A DNA stretch of 21,886 bases from contig JAJBSL010000035.1 in the NCBI GenBank assembly GCA_020540725.1, forward strand, positions 1 to 21,886, given 5' to 3'. Source of the DNA: Lachnospiraceae bacterium EP-SM-12S-S03 (GTDB lineage: Bacteria > Bacillota > Clostridia > Lachnospirales > Lachnospiraceae). Of the stretch, positions 6,396 to 13,637 are shown piece by piece. Both the position numbers and the translations under genes were made by a program. The notes beneath the pieces were generated by a model. That model had not been told where the DNA came from. It was given only the letters and a program-made list of their open reading frames with translations, and did not search any database. The number at the start of each line of letters is the position of its first letter. Positions within the stretch are counted from its first letter, which is position 1.

Positions 6396-7484
6396 ATGAA
6401 ATATTTAATTGACAAATTAACAAGTAACGGTAGTCTTTCCAAGGAAGAATGGTGCATGCTGATTGATCGTCGCACCTCGGATACTGCGGAACATTTATTT
6501 GAAAATGCACGAAAAAAACGTGAGCAATATTACGGAAAAGACGTTTATATACGCGGACTTATGGAATTCACAAACTATTGCAGAAATGACTGTCTCTACT
6601 GCGGTATCCGGAAGAGCAATGCAAATGTTACGAGATATCGTCTTACAAAAGAACAGATCCTCGCCTGCTGCGAGGCAGGGTATTCACTTGGATTTCGAAC
6701 TTTTGTTCTGCAAGGCGGAGAAGATGGCTATTTCACAGATGACAGAATGACCGAGATTATTTCCGAGATTCGTAGGAAATTTACAGATTGCGCCATCACC
6801 CTTTCCATGGGCGAAAGATCCCGCGAAAGTTACCAGCGTTTCTTTGATGCCGGAGCCAACCGCTACCTGCTCAGACACGAAACGTATAATTATGAACACT
6901 ATTCCCGTCTCCATCCGGAGAACTTGAGTGCAAAGAACAGACAGCAATGCCTTTGGGATTTGAAAGAAATCGGCTATCAGGTAGGAACCGGATTCATGGT
7001 CGGTTCCCCTTATCAGACAACCGAAAATCTGGCAGAAGATATGTTGTTTCTGCAAAAGTTAAATCCGCAAATGGTGGGAATCGGACCATTTATTCCTCAC
7101 CACGATACTCCATTTTGCGATTTTCATGCCGGAACCTTGGAATTGACCTTATTTATGCTAGGCCTTATTCGGCTCCTGATTCCAAAAGTACTGCTTCCGG
7201 CCACCACCGCTCTTGGTACTATCGCGCCAAACGGCCGGGAACTTGGAATTCTTGCCGGCGCAAACGTAGTCATGCCGAACCTCTCACCAATAGATGTCCG
7301 GAAGAATTACACTCTGTACGATAATAAAATCTGCATGGGGACTGAAGCTGCAGAATGCATTGAGGATCTAACAAAACGAATGGAATCCATCGGTTATAAA
7401 ATTGTAACCGTACGCGGAGACTCCCTGAATGAATCTTTGGGGACAGGGCATTTGTCAAAAAGGGACAGGGTAAACATTAATTAG
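6396..7484 (+). CDS. hydE: [FeFe]-hydrogenase H-cluster maturase HydE, radical SAM
   Basis: A 362-residue radical SAM enzyme that acts with HydG and HydF to assemble the 2Fe subcluster of [FeFe]-hydrogenase; HydE works on a HydG-made Fe(CO)2(CN)-cysteine species. The CX3CX2C cluster motif is CRNDCLYC (about residues 64-71), in FTNYCRNDCLYCGIRKSN. The SAM-binding GGEDGYF and the MVGIGPFIPHHDTPF stretch are also typical of HydE. The optional second cluster site is only partial: ICMGTEAAEC supplies CX7C but the third cysteine is Asp; that cluster is dispensable in the family. From residue 349 the protein leaves the family: the last 14 residues and the stop are encoded by a REP-like repeat at 7439-7517. 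The core fold should be complete at that point, so activity may survive. Confidence 0.93.
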   Translation: MKYLIDKLTSNGSLSKEEWCMLIDRRTSDTAEHLFENARKKREQYYGKDVYIRGLMEFTNYCRNDCLYCGIRKSNANVTRYRLTKEQILACCEAGYSLGFRTFVLQGGEDGYFTDDRMTEIISEIRRKFTDCAITLSMGERSRESYQRFFDAGANRYLLRHETYNYEHYSRLHPENLSAKNRQQCLWDLKEIGYQVGTGFMVGSPYQTTENLAEDMLFLQKLNPQMVGIGPFIPHHDTPFCDFHAGTLELTLFMLGLIRLLIPKVLLPATTALGTIAPNGRELGILAGANVVMPNLSPIDVRKNYTLYDNKICMGTEAAECIEDLTKRMESIGYKIVTVRGDSLNESLGTGHLSKRDRVNIN

Positions 7485-7517
7485 GGACGTAGTAAAATGT
7501 AAAAAGTGTACGTCCCC
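7439..7517 (+). repeat. REP-like dispersed repeat, copy 1, inserted at the end of hydE
   Basis: A 79-base element starting GGGGACAGGGCATTT, with two GGGACAGG boxes and ending in a hairpin GGGACGTA (7484-7491) / TACGTCCC (7509-7516). It aligns without gaps over 78 bases with the copy at 13554-13631, at about 79 percent identity by eye. It supplies the hydE stop (TAG at 7482-7484) and ends six bases before the hydG AGGAGA ribosome site. No T run follows the hairpin, so read-through into hydG is expected, perhaps reduced. Elements of this look recur in Lachnospiraceae and may be mobilised by IS200-like REP-associated transposases; none is in this window. Confidence 0.75.
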
Positions 7518-7530
7518 GAAAGGAGATATT

Positions 7531-8952
7531 ATGTACAATCCATCATCAAGAAATCCAGAGGATTTTATCAACCACGAAGAAATTTTAGAAACACTTGCAT
7601 ACGCAGAGGCAAACAAGCACAACGAGGAGCTGATTACCTCTATTATTGAAAAGGCAAAGCAGAGGAAGGGACTTTCACACCGGGATGCCCTCGTTCTTCT
7701 GGATTGTGATATTGAAGAAAAAAATCAGGAAATTTATGCACTTGCCGAACAGATTAAGAAGGATTTCTACGGAAATCGTATTGTCATGTTCGCACCCCTT
7801 TACCTTTCCAACTATTGTGTGAACGGCTGTACCTACTGTCCGTACCACCTAAAGAACAAGCACATTGCACGTAAGAAACTGTCACAGGAGGAAATTCGTC
7901 AGGAAGTGATCGCACTGCAGGACATGGGGCACAAGCGTCTTGCTCTGGAGACAGGTGAGGATCCGGTCATGAATCCGATCGAATACGTTCTGGAATCTAT
8001 CAAAACCATTTACAACATCAAGCACAAAAACGGTGCTATCCGCCGTGTCAATGTCAACATTGCGGCAACTACTGTAGAAAACTACAGAAAATTGAAAGAA
8101 GCCGGCATCGGAACTTACATTTTATTCCAGGAAACTTATCACAAGGAAAGTTATCTGGAACTTCACCCAACCGGACCAAAGCATGATTACGATTACCATA
8201 CAACAGCCATGGACCGTGCCATGGAAGGTGGAATTGATGACGTAGGTATCGGTGTACTCTTTGGTCTCGACAAATACCGTTATGAACTTGCAGGTCTTCT
8301 CATGCACGCAGAACATCTGGAAGCTGCATTCGGTGTCGGTCCACACACAATCAGCGTACCTCGTCTTCGTCATGCAGACGACATTGATGCAGATTCCTTC
8401 GATAACGGGATCAATGATGATATCTTTGCAAAAATCGTAGCCTGCATACGAATCGCCGTTCCATACACAGGCATGATCATCTCCACAAGAGAAAGTCAAG
8501 CATGTCGCGAACGTGTCCTTCATCTCGGTGTATCCCAGATCAGCGGTGGGTCCAAGACAAGTGTCGGCGGCTATGCAGAGCCGGAGCCGGAAGATAACAA
8601 ATCCGAACAGTTTGATGTCAGCGACACACGTACATTAGATGAAGTTGTAAAATGGCTCATGGATCTTGGCTACATTCCGAGTTTTTGCACCGCATGTTAC
8701 CGTGAAGGCAGAACCGGAGACCGTTTCATGTCACTTTGCAAGAGCGGACAAATTCAAAACTGCTGCCAGCCAAATGCACTTATGACTTTGAAAGAATATT
8801 TGATGGATTACGCTTCCGAAGCGACAAAAAAAGTCGGGGAGCATGTAATTGAAGAAGAAATCAATCAGATTCCGAACGAAAAAGTTCGTCAGATTGTAAT
8901 CGAAAATTTAAAAGCCATCGAAAATGAAAATCGTCGTGATTTCCGTTTCTAA
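7531..8952 (+). CDS. hydG: [FeFe]-hydrogenase H-cluster maturase HydG, tyrosine lyase
   Basis: A 473-residue radical SAM enzyme that cleaves L-tyrosine to p-cresol and dehydroglycine and forms the CO and CN ligands on an Fe-cysteine carrier. The N-terminal cluster motif CX3CX2C is CVNGCTYC (about residues 96-103) within LYLSNYCVNGCTYCPYH. The C-terminal auxiliary cluster motif CX2CX22C is complete (CTAC ... the second C of NCC, about residues 389-414), so both Fe-S clusters should be present. Full family length. The ATG at 7531 follows AAAGGAGA. It is separated from hydE only by the REP-like hairpin, and hydF follows after ten bases. Confidence 0.96.
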   Translation: MYNPSSRNPEDFINHEEILETLAYAEANKHNEELITSIIEKAKQRKGLSHRDALVLLDCDIEEKNQEIYALAEQIKKDFYGNRIVMFAPLYLSNYCVNGCTYCPYHLKNKHIARKKLSQEEIRQEVIALQDMGHKRLALETGEDPVMNPIEYVLESIKTIYNIKHKNGAIRRVNVNIAATTVENYRKLKEAGIGTYILFQETYHKESYLELHPTGPKHDYDYHTTAMDRAMEGGIDDVGIGVLFGLDKYRYELAGLLMHAEHLEAAFGVGPHTISVPRLRHADDIDADSFDNGINDDIFAKIVACIRIAVPYTGMIISTRESQACRERVLHLGVSQISGGSKTSVGGYAEPEPEDNKSEQFDVSDTRTLDEVVKWLMDLGYIPSFCTACYREGRTGDRFMSLCKSGQIQNCCQPNALMTLKEYLMDYASEATKKVGEHVIEEEINQIPNEKVRQIVIENLKAIENENRRDFRF

Positions 8953-8962
8953 GGAGGAAAGT

Positions 8963-10168
8963 ATGAGTTTAAACAGCACGCCCTCTGCCGACAGAGTCCA
9001 CATTGGTATCTTCGGCAGACGAAATGCCGGAAAATCCAGCATAATCAATGCCATCACCGGACAGAATCTTGCCATTGTCTCCGATACAAAAGGCACCACA
9101 ACCGATCCGGTTCTAAAAGCGATGGAACTCCTTCCTCTCGGTCCGGTTGTCTTAATTGACACTCCTGGTCTTGACGATGAGGGGGCTCTTGGAAAACTCC
9201 GTATTGAAAAAGCGTACCAGGTATTAAATAAGACCGATATTGCTCTTCTCGTTGTGGACAGTTCTGTCGGCATGACAAAAGAAGATGAAAAAATACTTGC
9301 GAAAATCCGTGATAAAAACATCCCGTATTTAGTTGTATACAATAAATGTGATATACTCCCTAAAATGAATTCCACAACAGATTACGCAATCTCTGTCAGC
9401 GCATCTGCGGGAACACATATCCATGAATTAAAAGAACGGATTGCAGCCCTTGCCCCACAATCCACGGATAGTCCTCCGATTGTAAGAGATTTGTTGAAGC
9501 CAAACGATTTTGTTATACTCGTTGTTCCGATTGATGCCTCGGCGCCAAAAGGACGACTGATCCTGCCACAGCAGCAAACGATCCGTGATATTCTGGAAGC
9601 CGGTGCCATTTCCATTGTTGTAAAGGATTCTGAACTAAAAGAAACTTTAACCACTCTCGGGAAAAATCCTGCCCTTGTCATCACCGATAGTCAGGCTTTC
9701 AAAGAAGTATCCAAAGTGGTTCCGGAAAGCATCCCGCTTACTTCTTTTTCGATTCTTTTTGCCAGACACAAAGGCGACTTGGGTACTGTGGCAAATGGAG
9801 CTCATGCCATCGAAAAATTAAAGGATGGGGACATGATTCTGATTTCCGAAGGCTGCACCCATCATAGACAGTGTGAGGACATCGGCACTGTGAAAATTCC
9901 ACGGCTTCTCACAAAATATACCGGAAAGGATTTGCATTTTTCATTTACAAGTGGTGTAGAATTCCCGTCTGACTTGTCAAAGTATCAACTGATCATTCAT
10001 TGTGGCGGCTGTACACTCAACGAACGAGAAATGAAATACCGTCTCCGCTGCGCGAAAGATCAAGAAGTTCCAATCACCAATTACGGAACTGCTATTGCAC
10101 ATATGAATGGAATTCTAAAACGGAGTTTGAAACCATTTAACGAGTTTGAATCAAGTAACTTCCAATAA
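8963..10168 (+). CDS. hydF: [FeFe]-hydrogenase H-cluster maturation GTPase HydF
   Basis: A 401-residue scaffold on which the 2Fe subcluster is completed and from which it is passed to apo-hydrogenase. The GTPase motifs are all present: G1 GRRNAGKSS (about residues 15-23), G2 TKGTTTDP, G3 DTPGLDD, G4 NKCD and G5 SASAG. The C-terminal cluster-binding motif is CTH, about 45 residues, then HCGGC, as in the HydF CxHx(n)HCxxC pattern. The start at 8963 was chosen because it follows AAGGAGGAAA; an in-frame ATG at 8924 lies inside hydG. The last 32 bases overlap the 3' end of the convergent DUF1294 gene. No hydrogenase structural gene is in the window, so the enzyme served lies elsewhere. Confidence 0.95.
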   Translation: MSLNSTPSADRVHIGIFGRRNAGKSSIINAITGQNLAIVSDTKGTTTDPVLKAMELLPLGPVVLIDTPGLDDEGALGKLRIEKAYQVLNKTDIALLVVDSSVGMTKEDEKILAKIRDKNIPYLVVYNKCDILPKMNSTTDYAISVSASAGTHIHELKERIAALAPQSTDSPPIVRDLLKPNDFVILVVPIDASAPKGRLILPQQQTIRDILEAGAISIVVKDSELKETLTTLGKNPALVITDSQAFKEVSKVVPESIPLTSFSILFARHKGDLGTVANGAHAIEKLKDGDMILISEGCTHHRQCEDIGTVKIPRLLTKYTGKDLHFSFTSGVEFPSDLSKYQLIIHCGGCTLNEREMKYRLRCAKDQEVPITNYGTAIAHMNGILKRSLKPFNEFESSNFQ

Positions 10169-10400
10169 CCTGTAAAAAGAAAATCAGCGGTACTCCAATA
10201 TAGAATTTTGCTTTTCTTGTCTTATGATGGAATACCTGCATTCCCAAAAACGCCCCTATGGAGCCACCCAAAAAAGCCACGCCAAGAAGCGTTGCCTCCG
10301 GGATTCTCCATTTGTGGCGTTTTGCTTTTTGTTTATCCAGTCCATAAAGTAAAAACGCTATTGCATTAATCACACACAAATAAATAATTATATTTCTCAT
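10137..10400 (-). CDS. DUF1294 small membrane protein
   Basis: An 87-residue protein with a hydrophobic segment at residues 4-20, a charged loop YGLDKQKAKRHKWRIPE, a Gly-rich second segment LLGVAFLGGSIGAFLGMQVF, the conserved HHKTRKAKF, and a final membrane segment at about residues 67-83. The DKQKA...RIPE...GG..GA..GM..F.HKT.K..F pattern is the signature of DUF1294, of unknown function. The ATG at 10400 follows GGAGG. It is divergent from sdaAB, and its 3' end overlaps the end of hydF by 32 bases, so antisense overlap of the two transcripts is unavoidable. Confidence 0.85.
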   Translation of the reverse strand: MRNIIIYLCVINAIAFLLYGLDKQKAKRHKWRIPEATLLGVAFLGGSIGAFLGMQVFHHKTRKAKFYIGVPLIFFLQVIGSYLIQTR

Positions 10401-10422
10401 TTTAATACCTCCATAAACATGA

Positions 10423-10428
10423 TATAAT
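10423..10428 (+). promoter_or_regulatory. Extended -10 promoter of the serine dehydratase operon
   Basis: TGaTATAAT gives an extended -10 element with a perfect TATAAT at 10423-10428, 38 bases before the sdaAB start. The -35 region (TTTTAA near 10401) is poor, as usual for extended -10 promoters. It lies only 22 bases from the divergent DUF1294 start codon. Confidence 0.6.
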
Positions 10429-10466
10429 GAACACAGTGAAATTGTAAACAGATCAGGAGGAAAACC

Positions 10467-11135
10467 ATGAATTTTCTTAGTATTTTTGATGTAATTGGCC
10501 CGAACATGATCGGTCCTTCCAGCTCACATACAGCAGGTGCTGTGGCAATCGCACTCTTGGCGCGCAAAATGTATGGCAGGCCGATCAAAAAAGTTACCTT
10601 TACACTCTACGGTTCCTTTGCCAAAACGTATCGCGGACACGGTACGGACAAGGCACTTCTCGGCGGAACATTGGGCTTTGATACAGATGATGAGCGAATC
10701 CGTGATGCATTTAAGATTGCAGATGAAATGGGCGTAGAATATCATTTTATCCCGGATGAAAAGACAATCACCAATCACCCAAATACGGCTGATATTTTCT
10801 TTGAAGATGAAGAAGGTCATTCTCTTTTTGTACGCGGCGAATCCATTGGCGGTGGCAAAATGAAAATTGTCCGCATCAACAACATTGACGTGGAATTTAC
10901 AGGCGAATATAGTACACTCATCGTACAGCAGATTGACAAACCGGGCGTCGTGGCACACATTACACAGTGCCTGAGTGTTCATAATATCAATATTGCATTT
11001 ATGCGGCTGTTCCGCGAAGACAAAGGCACGACTGCTTTTACGGTTGTAGAATCAGATGAGCCGATTCCACGGGATATTTTAGAATATATTAAGATCAATC
11101 CAAATGTGCAGGATTTAATGCTCATTGAGATGTAG
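10467..11135 (+). CDS. sdaAB: L-serine ammonia-lyase (dehydratase), iron-sulfur type, beta subunit
   Basis: A 222-residue subunit of the heteromeric [4Fe-4S] L-serine dehydratase, which deaminates L-serine to pyruvate and ammonia. The N-terminal half carries the family motif DVIGPNMIGPSSSHTAGA (about residues 9-26) and YGSFAKTYRGHGTDKALLGG. Residues about 148-222 form an ACT domain (VVAHITQCLSVHNINIAFMRLFRE), a typical site for serine-dependent control. The ATG follows AGGAGG. The alpha subunit starts 11 bases after its stop, so the two are co-transcribed. Confidence 0.95.
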   Translation: MNFLSIFDVIGPNMIGPSSSHTAGAVAIALLARKMYGRPIKKVTFTLYGSFAKTYRGHGTDKALLGGTLGFDTDDERIRDAFKIADEMGVEYHFIPDEKTITNHPNTADIFFEDEEGHSLFVRGESIGGGKMKIVRINNIDVEFTGEYSTLIVQQIDKPGVVAHITQCLSVHNINIAFMRLFREDKGTTAFTVVESDEPIPRDILEYIKINPNVQDLMLIEM

Positions 11136-11146
11136 GAGGTAGCGAA

Positions 11147-12025
11147 ATGGATTTTTATAACGGACAGGCTTTATTAGATTTATGTGAAAAGGAACATATA
11201 AAAATATCCGCTGCCATGAAAGACCGCGAGGTTACCATGGGAAATTTGACAACAGAAGAAGTAGACACAAAACTCAAGACCGTATTAGAGATTATGCGAA
11301 ATTCTTCTCATCGCCCTATCGAGAATCCTGGCAGATCCATCGGTGGGCTGATCGGTGGTGAAGCAAAGCTGGTAAATGACCATAGCAAAACTTCCCAAAG
11401 TATTGCTGGTTCCATGCTTTCTAAAGCAATGGCATACAGTATGGCCGTTCTTGAAGTAAATGCTTCCATGGGACTCATTGTCGCTGCTCCGACAGCCGGT
11501 TCTTCCGGTGTTCTTCCGGGAATTTTAATGGCTCTCCAGGAAGAAAAGGATTTGTCAGATGATGATTTATATAGCGGACTTTTGAATGCCAGCGCCATCG
11601 GATACATTTTAATGCGTAATGCTTCCGTATCCGGTGCAGAAGCCGGATGTCAGGCTGAAGTCGGCGCCGCTTCCGCAATGGCTGCCAGTGCCATTGTTGA
11701 AATTCTTGGCGGAACTCCGGCACAGTGCTTATCCGCTGCTGTACATGCCATGTCAAACTTACTTGGTCTTGTATGTGATCCGATTGCCGGACTTGTGGAA
11801 GCTCCTTGCCAAACCCGTAATGCCATCGGTGTTGCCAATGCCATTACTTCTGCCGAGCTTGCTCTTTCCGGTGTAAACCATCCGATTCCGTTTGATGAAA
11901 TGGCCGAAGCTATGTACCGGGTAGGTAAGAGTCTGCCTTTTGAGCTACGCGAGACAGCCATGGGCGGATGCGCTGGAACTCCAACCGGTTGTAATCTTGG
12001 CTGTACAATCTGTGGAAAACATTAA
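11147..12025 (+). CDS. sdaAA: L-serine ammonia-lyase (dehydratase), iron-sulfur type, alpha subunit
   Basis: A 292-residue catalytic subunit that pairs with the SdaAB subunit. Cysteines expected to ligate the [4Fe-4S] cluster are visible: GAEAGCQAEVG (about residue 168), LVCDPIAG, and the C-terminal CAGTPTGCNLGCTICGKH. The PTAGSSGVLPG loop is also conserved. The cluster acts as a Lewis acid and is destroyed by oxygen, consistent with an anaerobe. Full length, starts after TAGGAGGT, and ends before a long bidirectional terminator. Confidence 0.95.
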   Translation: MDFYNGQALLDLCEKEHIKISAAMKDREVTMGNLTTEEVDTKLKTVLEIMRNSSHRPIENPGRSIGGLIGGEAKLVNDHSKTSQSIAGSMLSKAMAYSMAVLEVNASMGLIVAAPTAGSSGVLPGILMALQEEKDLSDDDLYSGLLNASAIGYILMRNASVSGAEAGCQAEVGAASAMAASAIVEILGGTPAQCLSAAVHAMSNLLGLVCDPIAGLVEAPCQTRNAIGVANAITSAELALSGVNHPIPFDEMAEAMYRVGKSLPFELRETAMGGCAGTPTGCNLGCTICGKH

Positions 12026-12036
12026 AAATCAGGAAT

Positions 12037-12109
12037 AAAATAGCACATAAAACGGGTTGAAGATGTATGGATAACGCAGCATCACCACCCTGTTTTTATG
12101 TGCTATTTT
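12037..12109. terminator. Long bidirectional terminator between sdaAA and rpiB
   Basis: AAAATAGCACATAAAA (12037-12052) pairs perfectly with its complement at 12094-12109, and CGGG/CCCTG continues the stem inward. It begins with an A run and ends with TTTT on the plus strand, so it can end transcription from both convergent genes. The loop region is unusually long, about 30 bases. Confidence 0.75.
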
Positions 12110-12129
12110 CATGGAATTATATGTGATTT

Positions 12130-12570
12130 TTATTTATCCTCGATCGCCATCACCATATCGATTCTTCTCTGGTGTCTGCCGCCTTCAAACTCTGCCTTCA
12201 GCCATTCGTCCACAATCATTTTTGCCATCTCGATTCCGACAACTCTCGCTCCAAATGCCAATACATTTGCATCATTGTGCATTCTGGAAAGTTTTGCTGT
12301 ATACGGTTCGCTACATACAACGGCACGTACACCCTTTACTTTATTGGCCGCAAGCGAAATTCCAAAACCTGTTCCACAAATGAGAATTCCTTTTTCCACT
12401 TCTCCATTTACAACGGCACGTCCAACTTTCTCTCCATATTCCGGATAGTCACAACTTTCATGAGAATCGGTTCCGTAATTTACAACTTCATGTCCAAGTT
12501 CCTCTAAGTATGCTGTAATCTCTTGTTTCATTTCCACTGCTGAATGATCGTTTCCTATTCCTATCTTCAT
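12130..12570 (-). CDS. rpiB: Ribose-5-phosphate isomerase B
   Basis: A 146-residue sugar-phosphate isomerase of the RpiB/LacAB family that interconverts ribulose-5-phosphate and ribose-5-phosphate in the pentose phosphate pathway. Landmarks are IGNDHSAVEMK near the N-terminus, the SCDYPEYG motif, the active-site ICGTGFGISLAANK (catalytic Cys about residue 65), and LSRMHNDANVLAFGARV. Family length is normal. It may link to the nearby arabinose genes, since araD delivers xylulose-5-phosphate into the same pathway, but it has its own promoter. Some RpiB homologues act on allose or galactose phosphates; this is a less likely alternative. Confidence 0.93.
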   Translation of the reverse strand: MKIGIGNDHSAVEMKQEITAYLEELGHEVVNYGTDSHESCDYPEYGEKVGRAVVNGEVEKGILICGTGFGISLAANKVKGVRAVVCSEPYTAKLSRMHNDANVLAFGARVVGIEMAKMIVDEWLKAEFEGGRHQRRIDMVMAIEDK

Positions 12571-12617
12571 AATATTTTCTCCTCACCTTTCCTGCCTTTT
12601 CAAACATGTCTATATTT

Positions 12618-12647
12618 ATTATAGCAGATAGTGTACAACTTCGCCAA
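12618..12647 (-). promoter_or_regulatory. rpiB promoter
   Basis: On the minus strand TTGGCG (12647-12642), an 18-base spacer and an extended TGcTATAAT (TATAAT at 12623-12618) stand 48 bases before the rpiB start. Confidence 0.65.
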
Positions 12648-12677
12648 CCCATTTTCTGATAGTCACTTTTTTTACTA

Positions 12678-12706
12678 TTGCGAATCCTCTGTTTGAAAGC
12701 TATAAT
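12678..12706 (+). promoter_or_regulatory. Promoter of the HAD phosphatase gene
   Basis: TTGCGA (12678-12683), a 17-base spacer and a perfect TATAAT (12701-12706), 62 bases before the start codon, divergent from the rpiB promoter. Confidence 0.6.
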
Positions 12707-12767
12707 GACCTTATTCGGAATGAACGCTTTCATCTCCATATTTTTAATTAAAGCAGAGGTAAATATT

Positions 12768-13544
12768 ATGATAAAATTAATTGCAAGTGATTTAGATGGC
12801 ACTCTGCTCCTGAATGGAGCAAAAATGCCGAATCCGGAAGTGTATGACCTTATAACAGAATTAAAAAAGAACGGCATACATTTCATTGCCGCAAGTGGAA
12901 GGCAGTACGCCAGTATGCAGCGACTTTTTGAGCCAATTAAAGATGAAATCTCTTATATTACCGAAAATGGCTCCCTTTGCATTCATAACGGTGCTGTAAC
13001 AAAACGAGCCGTTATGGATCGTGAATTGGGACTTCGCATTATGGAAGACATACGGAGACGTGACAATTGCCACATTCTTCTCTCTTGTGAGAATACATAT
13101 TATGTAGAATCCGAGTTTCTTCTCCATCATATGCAAGATACCGTACTCTCTGATGTAATACTCGTTCCAAGTGTTTCTGACATTCAGGAGCCATTTCTAA
13201 AACTCGCAGTCTACGATGAAGTTACCACAAGCGATAATGCGGAATATTTTTTTCAAAAATATTCTTCCGAAATCACAGTTGCCACTTCCGGAAATGTATG
13301 GGTAGACTTCATTCTGCCAGATGCCAACAAAGGAACTGCTCTTCAGTCTTTCGCGGAATATTTCCATGTAAAGCCAGAAGAATGTATGGCTTTCGGTGAC
13401 CAGCAAAATGATATTGAAATGCTGCAATTTGCAGGTGAAAGTTACGCTATGGAATCTGCTGCTCCAAATGTATCTGTATACGCAAAACATACAACAGACT
13501 CCGTAGAAAAGGTACTACGCAACCTGCTAAAAAATTCTATATAA
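12768..13544 (+). CDS. Cof-type HAD-IIB family sugar-phosphate phosphatase
   Basis: A 258-residue haloacid dehalogenase-superfamily hydrolase. Motif I is DLDGTLL (nucleophile and acid/base Asp at about residues 8 and 10), motif II is the AASGR threonine/serine-site loop, motif III includes Lys in PDANKGTAL, and motif IV is FGDQQNDIEML, which binds Mg2+. The C2B cap domain fills the middle, placing it in the Cof/YkrA group that dephosphorylates sugar phosphates or flavin-type substrates; the exact substrate is not predictable. The start at 12768 follows AGAGGT and begins MIKLIASDLDG as in homologues; the in-frame ATG at 12678 falls in the promoter. A REP-like element follows the stop. Confidence 0.9.
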   Translation: MIKLIASDLDGTLLLNGAKMPNPEVYDLITELKKNGIHFIAASGRQYASMQRLFEPIKDEISYITENGSLCIHNGAVTKRAVMDRELGLRIMEDIRRRDNCHILLSCENTYYVESEFLLHHMQDTVLSDVILVPSVSDIQEPFLKLAVYDEVTTSDNAEYFFQKYSSEITVATSGNVWVDFILPDANKGTALQSFAEYFHVKPEECMAFGDQQNDIEMLQFAGESYAMESAAPNVSVYAKHTTDSVEKVLRNLLKNSI

Positions 13545-13553
13545 AATAAATAA

Positions 13554-13637
13554 GGGACAGGGCATTTAACAAAAAGGGACACCACAAAACTTAATTGGGG
13601 ACGTAGTAAACTTACAAAATACTACGTCCCCAATTAA
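13554..13637. repeat. REP-like dispersed repeat, copy 2, ending in a perfect 18-bp-arm hairpin
   Basis: It begins GGGACAGGGCATTT and contains a second GGGACA box, as in copy 1 at 7439-7517. Its right part is TTAATTGGGGACGTAGTA (13591-13608), an 11-base loop, and the exact complement at 13620-13637. The copy lies between the convergent HAD and araA genes and ends directly at the araA stop codon, so it probably also acts as a bidirectional transcription stop. Alignment with copy 1 is ungapped over 78 bases. Confidence 0.8.

Noticed and set aside
8924..8962. Upstream start for hydF
   Set aside because: It overlaps hydG and lacks a ribosome site; the ATG at 8963 follows AAGGAGGAAA and begins near the GTPase G1 motif.
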